Shown here in pieces: positions 44,525 through 53,215 of a stretch of 55,585 nucleotides of DNA; the first letter of the stretch is position 1; each line of letters begins with the position of its first letter. Below the pieces are notes generated by a model. That model made no database searches. It was given only the letters and a program-made list of their open reading frames with translations, and was not told the DNA's origin. The DNA lies in the NCBI GenBank assembly GCA_007693505.1, contig REDL01000076.1:1-55585 (forward strand), read 5' to 3'. Source of the stretch: Desulfovibrionales bacterium (lineage in GTDB: Bacteria > Desulfobacterota > Desulfovibrionia > Desulfovibrionales > Desulfonatronaceae). Made by a program: the position numbers and the translations under genes.

Positions 44525-45235
44525 TCAATGCTCGGCCTTGAGGGCCAAGACCGGCCGCATCCGGGCCGCGATCCAGGCCGGGTAGAGCACGCCGACCAGG
44601 CTGAGCGTCACCCCCACGCCCATGGCGACCAACAGGGAAAAGCCGGTGGAGGTCCAGGGCAGGGCCGTCCAGACCTGAAAACCGAACCTGACGGTGCTCA
44701 CCAGCAGGGAAACAACAAGTCCGCACAGCGCCCCCAGAGCCGCTCCGGCCAGCCCCTGCATCCCGGCCTCCAGCATGAACAGGCGCAGAATCATGGAGTC
44801 CAGCGCCCCCAGGCATTTCATGATTCCAATTTCCCGGAACCGCTCGGTCACGGCCATGAGCTGGGCATTGACGATGCCCACGGCGCAGACCAGCAGGGAT
44901 AAAATGATGATCCAGCGCTCCTTCGGCGTCATGGCCACGGTCCCGGCTTGGGCGTCCACGTCGAAACCGGCCTGGGAAAGCCTGACCGCGGCCTCGTCGC
45001 CGCCGACGGCCATCAGCCCCTCGGCCACATCCAGGTTAACGAGAACAAAGCTCAAGAACGATGTGGCCAGGACCAGGCTGCCTACGGTGATCAATGATCG
45101 AAAAAAACGAACCTGCAGGTTTTTGACACTGATTTCCAATGACTTGCGCCAGGACAGAACCACCGCGCGCTGGATCGACGGTTCAGACCGGCCCTGAGGC
45201 CGACTCTGGATGGATTTCGGGGAGACGTCAGGCAT
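44525..45235 (-). CDS. Short FtsX-family permease
   Basis: 236 residues from ATG 45235, whose start overlaps the deacetylase stop by 8 bases. It has four helices in FtsX order (about 46-68, 108-126, 152-180, 198-222) and the coupling phrase TERFREIGIMKCLGA. The extracytoplasmic loop between helices 1 and 2 is only about 40 residues, against 200 or more in MacB or LolC. The partner fusion carries a full periplasmic domain and an extra peptidase-like module, so the complex would be strongly asymmetric. Confidence 0.85.
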   Translation of the reverse strand: MPDVSPKSIQSRPQGRSEPSIQRAVVLSWRKSLEISVKNLQVRFFRSLITVGSLVLATSFLSFVLVNLDVAEGLMAVGGDEAAVRLSQAGFDVDAQAGTVAMTPKERWIIILSLLVCAVGIVNAQLMAVTERFREIGIMKCLGALDSMILRLFMLEAGMQGLAGAALGALCGLVVSLLVSTVRFGFQVWTALPWTSTGFSLLVAMGVGVTLSLVGVLYPAWIAARMRPVLALKAEH

Positions 45236-46061
45236 GGCGACGAAGGGGGTGGAGGTGAATGTTTTCCTGAACCAACTCATCCAGCCCTGCCAGCCGGATT
45301 CGGGGTTCGGCGATCAACACCGAAAGCAGTGTGTCCAGGAATTCCAGGGCATGGCTGTTCATCCGCTGGTGGTGCAGCATCACCCCAAGCATTCCCTGGG
45401 CAATCCACCACTGAAATTCGGCATAAAAATCCGCCCAGGCCTGCCGGGTGGTTCCCCGTCGGGTGTGCAGATCACAATTCACCGGAACCTCGAACAAATC
45501 AAGAGGTTCCCGAAAAAAAACCTTGTCGTTCCGGGATACGGCAAGAAAACCTAACGATTGCAAAATGTAATCCATTGAACCGTCCATGCGGTTCCACGGC
45601 GGGGTGAAGGCCGGAAAAAAGGATGTCCCAAGAAAACGTTCCAGCCGTTGTTTGCCGCGCAACACATCAGCAGCTCTGGCTTCCAGGGAGCGGGCCGGGC
45701 CGAATTCGCTCTTGCGCCCATGCGGCTGATGGTTCACGTGTCTTCGGCCATGCTGGTGAAAACACCACCGTCCGCCTTTTGCCGTCTGAGACTGGACCGC
45801 CTGCCACCGCGACGCACTGAGCCAGGATGGAACCATGGCCAGGGCCAGAGGTGCGTCATGACGCCGGAAACACTCCAACATGGCAAACAGGTTCGCCGAG
45901 GGCACCCCCACATCATCGGCCCGGAACCACACCACCGGTTCGGCAACCACACTCGCGTCCAGGGCCTTGGCCAAGGCTTCCCGCAATGCCGCATGGAAAG
46001 AATGATTCGCCAGGAAGGCCGGATCGGACCACATGGCGCTGATCCTCACCCGCTTACCCAT
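45228..46061 (-). CDS. Polysaccharide deacetylase-like protein
   Basis: 277 residues from ATG 46061, which gives GGGG 8-9 bases upstream; ATG 46070 is possible. NodB-type landmarks: VVWFRADDVG (metal-binding Asp pair), then FHQHGRRHVNH (His residues of the second motif) and TPPWNRMD as a third motif, in a soluble protein without a signal peptide. Members remove N-acetyl groups from sugars; the lack of export signal suggests action on a cytosolic, perhaps lipid-linked glycan. It overlaps both neighbours. Confidence 0.82.
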   Translation of the reverse strand: MGKRVRISAMWSDPAFLANHSFHAALREALAKALDASVVAEPVVWFRADDVGVPSANLFAMLECFRRHDAPLALAMVPSWLSASRWQAVQSQTAKGGRWCFHQHGRRHVNHQPHGRKSEFGPARSLEARAADVLRGKQRLERFLGTSFFPAFTPPWNRMDGSMDYILQSLGFLAVSRNDKVFFREPLDLFEVPVNCDLHTRRGTTRQAWADFYAEFQWWIAQGMLGVMLHHQRMNSHALEFLDTLLSVLIAEPRIRLAGLDELVQENIHLHPLRRHA

Positions 46062-47304
46062 GATGGGCATCCCCGCAAAAGCATTCCAAAATCTTTCGAG
46101 TGGTCGCCGCACCGTCGAGGTTGATGCGAAACCCGCCATCCGAAGCCTCTGGAAAGTCCACAGTCAGCTTTCTTGCACTTGCGGCACCCAACGCCTCGCC
46201 CATGCGCACAGCCAGCTGCTCCGGTTTGAGGTCGTCCTTGCGGAGCACGGACAGCAGGCCAACGTGTTCCAGTCGCTCAGCGCGCATGGCCTGCTCCCGG
46301 TTCTGGCCATAGGGCCAGACCAGGCCGAAGGTTTTCGCGGCCAAAAGATTCATGGTCGTATTGTAACCGGCCATGGAAACCGAAAGATCCGCGGCAGACA
46401 GCCAATTTCCGAAATTCTCGGTAAACCGGTGCACATGCACCCGTTTCCGGCCTGCCGCCTGTTGGAATAGTTCCGTGAATTCAACCTCGGACAGGAATGG
46501 CCCGGTAAAAACCCAAAGGTGGTGCGGCCTGTCCGGCTGGAGCAGCACAGAGGCCTCCAGCACCGCCTCCAAAAGTTCCCGGCCCACGGCACCGCCGCCG
46601 ATACTGGCCACGATCATCTCGTCCCTCGACGCAAGCCCCAGAGAATGCCGCAGTCGCCCCCCTTGGGCTGCATCCACCGGCGCGACAACGTATCCCGTGT
46701 ACACGATCCGCGGAACAATGGCGTCCACGCTCGCAAATGTCTCCTCCAGTCGCACAAGGTAGGGGTCGGCATGGACCAACACCAGATCGAACAAGGTGTT
46801 CAGCTGGTGCACCACGCGCGCTTCGTATTTGGCTGGATCCCGCTTCTCCACCAGTATGTCCCGAACGCTGCACACCGTCCGGCACCGGCCCAACTCCCCG
46901 CGTCGTGACGCTTCGAGAACAGGAAGCAGTTCAAACCCGAACCGTTTGCGGCCAAACGGGAAGAGCTCGATCAAAAACAGGTCTGGCCGGGCTTCACGAA
47001 GGTGTTCCAGGAGGCGCTGGCGGCGCCTGGTCATCACGTCGTCCATGGACTGGGAGGGAGAAGCTGCCTGAGACACACCGGCCCTGGTAAGGGCGGATCG
47101 GGAGGTTTGCAGGGTCTGAAAGTCGGCGTCCATGCACAGCGGGGGCAGGGGAATGTGGCGAACATGCGGGGGGAGGGACACGGCCACGTGTTCCCCCCCG
47201 GTGATCAGGTCCACGTGGTGCGGAGCGAGGGCCGTGGCAATCTCCAGGCTTCGAAACAGGTGGCCCATGCCCAAAACGTGTTGGCTGTAAAAAACGACCC
47301 GCAC
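46054..47304 (-). CDS. MurG/GT28-like glycosyltransferase (paralogue 1)
   Basis: 416 residues starting at a GTG that shares one base with the phosphatase stop (TAGTG), with GGAGG 4 bases upstream. The N-terminal domain begins MRVVFYSQHVLGMGHLFRSLEIA, the acceptor-side GxGH signature of MurG-like transferases. The C-terminal domain has SIGGGAVG and VSMAGYNTTMNLLAAKTFGLVWP, where the nucleotide sugar binds. It resembles the gene at 50678-51883. It probably adds a sugar to a lipid-linked or cytosolic glycan. Confidence 0.82.
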   Translation of the reverse strand: MRVVFYSQHVLGMGHLFRSLEIATALAPHHVDLITGGEHVAVSLPPHVRHIPLPPLCMDADFQTLQTSRSALTRAGVSQAASPSQSMDDVMTRRRQRLLEHLREARPDLFLIELFPFGRKRFGFELLPVLEASRRGELGRCRTVCSVRDILVEKRDPAKYEARVVHQLNTLFDLVLVHADPYLVRLEETFASVDAIVPRIVYTGYVVAPVDAAQGGRLRHSLGLASRDEMIVASIGGGAVGRELLEAVLEASVLLQPDRPHHLWVFTGPFLSEVEFTELFQQAAGRKRVHVHRFTENFGNWLSAADLSVSMAGYNTTMNLLAAKTFGLVWPYGQNREQAMRAERLEHVGLLSVLRKDDLKPEQLAVRMGEALGAASARKLTVDFPEASDGGFRINLDGAATTRKILECFCGDAHHG

Positions 47305-48032
47305 TACACCTCCGCCAAAAGCGGCTGATTCATGGCCAGGATGTGCATCCCCTTTAGATTGCCGCGGGAATCAGCCCCAGCGACTGCATCGTGACAACCA
47401 TCCGTCATGCCCTCCACGGTGATGGAGTGCAGGGCCTCCGGGATCAACGGGTCGCCTTCTTCCGGCAAAAAACGCATTGCCAACAGGCGATAGAGCAAAC
47501 ACTTCAGCACCCCCCTGTGGGTCACCACCAGGACATGTTCCGACGGATAGCGCTCTGCAAGGCGGCGCAAGGCCCCAGAAGCCCTGCTCCAGACCTCCCA
47601 CCGGCTCTCTCCGCCTGGAGGGCGAAAGGCCCAGCCCAAGCCTTCCTGGCGGCGGACCTCCTCCCCGGATAATGCGCGCAGTTCTCGAATCCGACTTCCG
47701 GTCCAGTCACCCCAGTCCTGTTCGCCCAGGCCACGTACGCTGGAAACCGGCAGTTCCAGCAGACGGCCAAGAATTTCCGCGGTCTCCACAGCTCGCTCCA
47801 GATCGCTGCTGACGATCCTGGAGAGAGGCCCAAACCCGGCCCATCCTCCCTGATGACGACGCAACGCCTGGCCCCACCGCTGACAGCGCTCCCGACCCAG
47901 GCCCGAGAGACGGGTCTGGGTGCGGCCCTGAATGCGCTTTTCCTTGTTCCAGGTCGTGGGGGCGTGGCGCATCAGTGTAATGTGTCCCTTGGCGATGGAG
48001 ACGGTTTGGGACGATAGGCACATGGGAGTCAC
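47304..48032 (-). CDS. Histidine phosphatase family protein
   Basis: 242 residues from GTG 48032 (AGGAG 4 bases upstream); an ATG at 48068 lacks a ribosome binding site. The catalytic LMRHAPTTWN is followed by the RIQGRTQTRLSGLGR block, the acid residue in GEQDWGDWTG and the second His in VVTHRGVL. Phosphoglycerate mutase-like phosphatases in glycan operons often act on sugar phosphates or intermediates, for example in GDP-sugar supply. The substrate is not readable. Gap of 145 bases from the upstream gene. Confidence 0.88.
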   Translation of the reverse strand: MTPMCLSSQTVSIAKGHITLMRHAPTTWNKEKRIQGRTQTRLSGLGRERCQRWGQALRRHQGGWAGFGPLSRIVSSDLERAVETAEILGRLLELPVSSVRGLGEQDWGDWTGSRIRELRALSGEEVRRQEGLGWAFRPPGGESRWEVWSRASGALRRLAERYPSEHVLVVTHRGVLKCLLYRLLAMRFLPEEGDPLIPEALHSITVEGMTDGCHDAVAGADSRGNLKGMHILAMNQPLLAEV

Positions 48033-48177
48033 GCTGCTCCTGTATCGTTTTACACACCCCGCTGTCATCCATTACTTGTTGGTGCATGTATCAATGGAAA
48101 AGCAGGAAGAGCCCTGCAAGGTTGACCTGCCTCAGTCAACGCAGAATTGTGTCATAAACGCGGATTGCTCCCGACGC
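48033..48177 (-). promoter_or_regulatory. 145-base gap inside the long operon; possible internal promoter
   Basis: The largest break in the glycan gene run. It contains an inverted repeat GTTGAC-N8-GTCAAC (near 48121-48140) and a TTGACT box, but no clear -10 at the right distance. It could hold an internal promoter or operator for the downstream genes. Confidence 0.25.
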
Positions 48178-49329
48178 TCACCATCGAGCATTTTTTTTCG
48201 CATCCGTGCCCTGCGTTACAAGCTCCTGGAGCAGGCCTTCCATCACGGCGTAATTTCGCTCGATATCGTGTTCCATAGACACGAAGCGGACAGCATCCTG
48301 TCCCATTGACCTGCGCAGTTGCGGGTCGCGCATCAGGCGGGAACAGGCCTCGGCAAAAGCCGGCATGTTGAAAGGCGGGACCAGGTATCCAGTCTTCTCG
48401 TGCTGGATGACGTCCTTGGCTCCGGCATGGTTCGTGGCCACCACGGGGAGGCCGCAGGCCTGGGCCTCCAGGTAGACCATGCCCAGACCCTCATGAATGC
48501 CTGGAAAGGCAAAAACATCCCCGGCGCTGAACACGGACTTCAGGTCGTCCCGAGGCACCAAACCCAGAAAACGGACCCGCTCCGGCGCGATCTCCGTGGC
48601 CAGTCGCTCCAGCCCCTCTCGTCCCGGACCATCTCCAGCCACCACCAGCAGTGGATCGAGTCCTTGTCGCACCAGCTCGGCCACACACCGGATCACCCAC
48701 GCCACTCCGTCAACCTTGACGCCGGGTCGCAGCACGGCCGCGGTGACCAGCACCGGACGGCGCTCCTTGTCCCGGTCTCCCAGCCACTTTCCACGCAAGA
48801 CAACGCGGGCCTGAGGGAGAAACCCGAATCGTGCCGTGGGTATCCCTTGCCCCACGAAGGTCCGGCGCTCATCCGGGACCAGACCATGCAGCGCACCATG
48901 GTCCGACGGCTTGTTGGAAAAAATATGGTCTGCGGCCACCAATGCGCGTCTGTTCAGCAGATATCCAGGCAGGGTTTTGCATGTCCTTGCCCGCTTGGCC
49001 GCGTATGCCCCGGAAAAAAGACCGTAGCGTAAGCCACGGTTCTTGAGATACGGACCGATCAGGTCCGGAGCCTTGTAGTAACTGTGGTAGGTCAGGACGA
49101 TCTCGGCCCCGAACCGCCGGGCTTGGTGCCACGCCCGCTGCCGCGTCCACACTAGGCGTGGCCAGAGCCAGGGCTTCCAGAAAATCCACGTGCAGGGCAC
49201 GAAGGGACTGGTTTGGACCTGATGTCCGCGCCGCTCCAGGTAGTCCAGCAGATCCCGGGCAATGGTCACATCGCCGGACAGGCGGGGGTGATCCAACGGC
49301 TTGAAAGGCGTGTTCAAGAGGATACGCAT
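48178..49329 (-). CDS. Glycosyltransferase family 4 protein
   Basis: 383 residues from ATG 49329 (MRILLNTPFKPLDHPRLSGD), 17 bases after the stop of the preceding gene; upstream extension not supported. GT-B fold: acceptor domain with SGDVTIARDLLDYLERRGH, then the donor domain with LVVAGDGPGREGLE, RVRFLGLVPRDDLKSVFSAGDVFAFPGIHEGLG and the EAQACGLPVVATNHAG helix with the Glu that binds the donor ribose. Cytosolic or peripheral. The donor sugar is unknown. Confidence 0.93.
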   Translation of the reverse strand: MRILLNTPFKPLDHPRLSGDVTIARDLLDYLERRGHQVQTSPFVPCTWIFWKPWLWPRLVWTRQRAWHQARRFGAEIVLTYHSYYKAPDLIGPYLKNRGLRYGLFSGAYAAKRARTCKTLPGYLLNRRALVAADHIFSNKPSDHGALHGLVPDERRTFVGQGIPTARFGFLPQARVVLRGKWLGDRDKERRPVLVTAAVLRPGVKVDGVAWVIRCVAELVRQGLDPLLVVAGDGPGREGLERLATEIAPERVRFLGLVPRDDLKSVFSAGDVFAFPGIHEGLGMVYLEAQACGLPVVATNHAGAKDVIQHEKTGYLVPPFNMPAFAEACSRLMRDPQLRRSMGQDAVRFVSMEHDIERNYAVMEGLLQELVTQGTDAKKNARW

Positions 49330-49346
49330 GGCCGCACCCGCGGTGT

Positions 49347-50681
49347 TCAGGAAGCAGGCCCGGTGCCTCGCCGAGGACCGGCAAGTCCGGAGTCCCGCCA
49401 ATACACCTCGGCCAAGTGCTGCGTGAGCACCCTGTTGTCAAAAACCTCCTCCACCCGTTTTCTCCCTGCCGCGATAACCCGGCTGCGCAGATCCCGGTCC
49501 GTGAGCAGGCGCTCCATGTTCGCGGCCAGGGAAGCTGCATCATCGCATGGGGCCAAAAGCCCCGTCTGTCCGTGCCTCACCAGTTCCGGCAGTCCGGAAA
49601 TATTCGTAGCGGCCACGGGCACTCCCATGGCCAGGGCCTCGGCCACCACGTTGGGTATCCCATCCCGATCTCCATCCTCGGCCTCCCGGCAGCCCAAAAC
49701 GAACAGATCCGCCTTGCCGTAAAGTTTAACCACTTCCTCGTGGGTGATGGTCCCTGTCAGCCGGACCTGGTCCTGCAAACCCAGTTCCCGGATGAAAGCC
49801 TGGATCGGACGCCTGTCCGATCCACTGCCCACCAGGGTGTGGACAAAATCGATCCCCCTGTCCTGGAGCAGACGCAGGGCGCGCAACACAGTGGGTACCC
49901 CCTTCTTGCGCACCAGCCTGGCCACGGTCAGGATGTTGTATGGTGGGTGCACGACAATCCGGGGATCATGAAACGCGAACAGCGACAAATCAATGCCATG
50001 ATAGACCGTATGCATGGGTGGAAAAGCCGCGTCCTCCAATCTTTCCATCGTTCGGACCAGGGTTTCCAGATGCTCCCGGTTATATCGCGTACAGGTGATC
50101 ACGAAGCGGGCCTGACGCATTTTTGCCAGCAGCCGGCTGGGTTGCTGGGTGTAGATGTCCTTGGCATGGGCGGTAAAGCTGAAGGGCACCCCGGACATTC
50201 GCGCGGCATACAGGGCCACTGAAGTGGGAGTATGAGCGAAATGGGCGTGGATATGGCCGACAGGCTGGCCATTCCTGGCCAGATCACGCATCGCGGCGAC
50301 CATGCATCCGGCCTGAAGGAAATGCTTCAGCCAGGTGTGTTTCTTGGGTGCACCGGAGTATCGTTTGAGCAGCAACCGCACCCCGGCCCGCCAGATGGCC
50401 GGAGTCTCATGTAGCAGCCGGACATTGGCCCTGATCAGACTGGGGAGCCCCCAGAACAAACTTTCGGGAAGGTAGGTGACCCGGGCCGTGATCCGCTTGA
50501 CCGAGGCATGGCTGAAGGACTCCCTGGGCCTGCGCATGGAGAAGATATGGATGCGCAATCCCTGCTCTTCCAGGAGTTGGATCTCGTTGGAGATGAACGT
50601 CTCGGAAATCCGGGGATAGCCCTTGAGCACCATGGCCAGCACAGGTGCCGATGGGCTGTTGCCCGCTTGCGATGCATTCAC
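49347..50681 (-). CDS. Glycosyltransferase family 4 protein
   Basis: 444 residues from GTG 50681, chosen because it overlaps the upstream stop as GTGA and has GGGAG before it; the ATG at 50789 would overlap the neighbour by 112 bases. N-terminal phrase KGYPRISETFISNEI and HIHAHFAHTPTSVALYAARM are typical of colanic-acid-type GT4 enzymes. The C-terminal donor domain has VGSGSDRRPIQ, LYGKADLFVLGCREAEDGDRDGIPNVVAEALAMGVP. Likely adds a sugar to a surface glycan repeat. Confidence 0.93.
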   Translation of the reverse strand: MNASQAGNSPSAPVLAMVLKGYPRISETFISNEIQLLEEQGLRIHIFSMRRPRESFSHASVKRITARVTYLPESLFWGLPSLIRANVRLLHETPAIWRAGVRLLLKRYSGAPKKHTWLKHFLQAGCMVAAMRDLARNGQPVGHIHAHFAHTPTSVALYAARMSGVPFSFTAHAKDIYTQQPSRLLAKMRQARFVITCTRYNREHLETLVRTMERLEDAAFPPMHTVYHGIDLSLFAFHDPRIVVHPPYNILTVARLVRKKGVPTVLRALRLLQDRGIDFVHTLVGSGSDRRPIQAFIRELGLQDQVRLTGTITHEEVVKLYGKADLFVLGCREAEDGDRDGIPNVVAEALAMGVPVAATNISGLPELVRHGQTGLLAPCDDAASLAANMERLLTDRDLRSRVIAAGRKRVEEVFDNRVLTQHLAEVYWRDSGLAGPRRGTGPAS

Positions 50682-51883
50682 TCCCACTCCCGGCGAAACG
50701 CAGCAATGCGCGAACGCATTCCTTCCAGACCGGTCATGGGAAACCCGCGCACGGCCTGGATGTACCGCTCCGGCTTGGCCAGAAGGCACTCCGTCTTCTC
50801 CCGTAGCAGGTCCGGCGTCATGGCCTCCCAGGAAATAAATTCAACAAGCCCTCGACCTTGCATCACCCTGGCCCGAATTTCCTGCTCCATGCGCGGCGTG
50901 TTTCGGGGTATGAGCAGCGAGGGCTTTTGCATGGAGAGAATCTCACAAACGGTATTGTAGCCGCCCATGGACACCACCAGGTCCGAGCAGGCCATTTTTT
51001 TTTCCAGGTTCTTGTAAAACGTCGCGAAGCGCACCCCCAGACATCTGGCCCGTTCGGCCAGATGATCCCGCACGGAATCGGGCAAAAAGGGTCCACTGAT
51101 CATCAGGGTCTTGAAGGGGGCGTCGGGCCATTGCCCGAGCATGGTCAGCCAGTTCTCCAGTACCGCGTAGCCGTCCCCGCCGCCGCCGATGGTCACCAGA
51201 ACCTGGCGCTTGCGTTTGTTCCCGCCATTGCTGCCGCCTCCGCCCGAGGTGCCGGAGTTTTCGTTCAGGCATCGCGGCGTCAACCGGGGAATATAACCCA
51301 CGAACTGTGTCTTGGCCGCGATGTGCTCGGGGATGGCGTATTCCTGGATGGGGTCGTAGAGATCCTGAATTCCGTAGACCCAGATCTCGTCATACAACCG
51401 CTCCAGAATTTCGTTGTAGCCTTTCTCCAGCCAATCGGCCCTGGTGGATGCGGCATCGTCCAGGATGTCCCGCAACCCCAAAATGACCTGCGACCGTGGC
51501 CGCTTGCGCTTGAACCATTCCAGGGTGGGAATAAGCTCCCCTTTCAATCCCAGTGGAACCTTGTCCACGATGAAGATATGCGGATCAAAGGCCTTGGCCG
51601 TGGCCGCGATGATGGAGCGGCGGATGTGGATGGCGTGTCGGGGATCGACCCGGATGGAGTGGGGGAGATAGACGGTGTTGGACTGCTTGATCATCCCGGG
51701 CATGCGCACGAAGTCTACGCCCAGGGGGAAGGAGAACCTCCCGGCGATGGGGGACCCGGTCAGGATCAGCACGTTGACCCCTTTTTCCCGTAAGGCCGCG
51801 GCAATGGCCATGGTTCTGCGGATATGCCCCAGACCATAGGTGTCGTGGGAGTACATCAGGATGTTGAACGTGCTTTCGTCCAT
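50678..51883 (-). CDS. MurG/GT28-like glycosyltransferase (paralogue 2)
   Basis: 401 residues from ATG 51883 (GGAG 8 bases upstream); ATG 51916 and 51982 lack a site. The start ILMYSHDTYGLGHIRRTMAIA is the GxGH acceptor motif. The C-terminal domain has TIGGGGDGYAVLENW and VVSMGGYNTVCEILSMQKPSLLIPR, as in paralogue 1. A poly-Gly/Ser/Asn stretch lies near residue 225. Together the two copies suggest successive or partner reactions on the same glycan. Confidence 0.85.
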   Translation of the reverse strand: MDESTFNILMYSHDTYGLGHIRRTMAIAAALREKGVNVLILTGSPIAGRFSFPLGVDFVRMPGMIKQSNTVYLPHSIRVDPRHAIHIRRSIIAATAKAFDPHIFIVDKVPLGLKGELIPTLEWFKRKRPRSQVILGLRDILDDAASTRADWLEKGYNEILERLYDEIWVYGIQDLYDPIQEYAIPEHIAAKTQFVGYIPRLTPRCLNENSGTSGGGGSNGGNKRKRQVLVTIGGGGDGYAVLENWLTMLGQWPDAPFKTLMISGPFLPDSVRDHLAERARCLGVRFATFYKNLEKKMACSDLVVSMGGYNTVCEILSMQKPSLLIPRNTPRMEQEIRARVMQGRGLVEFISWEAMTPDLLREKTECLLAKPERYIQAVRGFPMTGLEGMRSRIAAFRREWE

Positions 51884-51934
51884 GTTCGTCTCCGGCAACG
51901 CCAAGTCGGCAGCCATGGATGAGGGCGCACCAAA

Positions 51935-51984
51935 CAACGGCGTCTCGTCGGTCTCATCACAACGGCGTCTCGTCGGTCTCATCG
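51935..51984. repeat. Two tandem copies of a 25-base repeat
   Basis: The unit CAACGGCGTCTCGTCGGTCT plus CATCA occurs at 51935-51959 and again at 51960-51984 with only the last base changed. It lies in the leader between the radical SAM gene and the MurG-like gene. Two identical copies of a unit not divisible by three indicate a recent duplication in non-coding DNA, supporting the start at 51883. Confidence 0.8.
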
Positions 51985-51994
51985 GGGAGGGTGT

Positions 51995-53215
51995 TCAGTC
52001 CGATACACCCGTTCCAGGATGTCGGCAACCGGTATCATTGGGAGCAACTTCATTGCTTAACTGGGGGGCAGTTTCCACCTGGATGCGTTCCAGATTCGCG
52101 GTATAGAGTTGATGACCGGGGTGAACCTCCAGAGCCCGCTCAAGACCGGCACGGGCCCGGGGACATTCTCCCTCCTCCCAGTCCAGCACTGCCAGATTGC
52201 AAAGGGCATTGGACATTTCACTGCCGGCTGTCAGGCAGCGTTCCCAGGCTTGGCGCGCGGCGCTTCTTTCTCCGATCACGGCCTGGCGCAAACCGTCCAC
52301 AAAAGCCTCCTGCTCCGGCGAGAGCACCACCCAGTCCAGTCCCCGGCATGGGCATTTGGTCACCGTGCACGGTTGCGGCGCACTATTCAGGCGGACATCG
52401 TCAAGCACGTTTCCCAGCCTGGTCTTGTCCCCGGAGCAGCGCAGCACCGTGCCGTCCGGTTCCAGCCGGGTGAAGCGCATCCCGCCGTAACAGGGCACCC
52501 CCTTGAAGTTGTAGACCATCTTTGACCCGGCCTGGGGGTGATCGGCAAAAATGGCCCGGACTTCCGGACCGTAGGCCTCCGGGTAGCGCCGCCCGGAGTA
52601 TTCCCCCTTGAAGGGCCGGGGGACAAGGGTCACGCCGCTGCGCGCAAAGCGCTCCCGGTCCCCGGGAAACCGGTCAACGAGAGTCGGGTGCAGCACGGAA
52701 TTGACCACGACCCGGAACCCTCGCTCCTGGAGCAGGACGACATTGGCAATGAAGGCCTCCACCCCCTTGACCCGCTCCCGTTCCTCGATGTGCAGGGAGG
52801 CATAGATGTAGTCCACCCGCGCCGGGTCGATCTGTTCGGCGAATTCCCGGACCCGGGACGAAATGCTCAGGTTGGAGTCCAGGCCGATCCGGTGCTCGCG
52901 GGTCAACCGCCGGCAGATGTCCACGAATCCCGGGTAAAGCAGGGGCTCCCCCCCGGTCAGCCCCACCAGCCAGCCGGCACGGTCCGCGGCCTCTCCCCGG
53001 CTGCCGACCTGGGAAGGATTCTGCTCCAGGAGCCGCAAAATCCGGTCCACCGGCACGGTCTCGGTCACCGGCGAGGCGTCATGCGGAAAATAGCAGTACG
53101 AACACCGGAAATTGCACTTCCGGGTCATATTCCACATCAAATTGTTTGTCGGTCGAGAATTCTGCTTGGTGGCCACTGCGCAACCACCCTGTGACGCAAC
53201 ATTTTCAGCCGACAT
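51995..53215 (-). CDS. Radical SAM/SPASM protein with C-terminal TPR-like region
   Basis: 406 residues from ATG 53215. Radical SAM motif CNFRCSYC (C-X3-C-X2-C, residues 34-41) with GGEPLLYPGF later. A SPASM-like set of cysteines (PCYGG, LRCSG, PCTVTKCPCRG) probably binds auxiliary clusters. The last 80 residues hold TPR-like helices (SNALCNLAVLDWEEGECPRARAG). SPASM enzymes modify peptides or proteins, or act on small molecules; in a glycan operon the target is open. It overlaps the toxin gene by 11 bases. Confidence 0.85.
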   Translation of the reverse strand: MSAENVASQGGCAVATKQNSRPTNNLMWNMTRKCNFRCSYCYFPHDASPVTETVPVDRILRLLEQNPSQVGSRGEAADRAGWLVGLTGGEPLLYPGFVDICRRLTREHRIGLDSNLSISSRVREFAEQIDPARVDYIYASLHIEERERVKGVEAFIANVVLLQERGFRVVVNSVLHPTLVDRFPGDRERFARSGVTLVPRPFKGEYSGRRYPEAYGPEVRAIFADHPQAGSKMVYNFKGVPCYGGMRFTRLEPDGTVLRCSGDKTRLGNVLDDVRLNSAPQPCTVTKCPCRGLDWVVLSPEQEAFVDGLRQAVIGERSAARQAWERCLTAGSEMSNALCNLAVLDWEEGECPRARAGLERALEVHPGHQLYTANLERIQVETAPQLSNEVAPNDTGCRHPGTGVSD

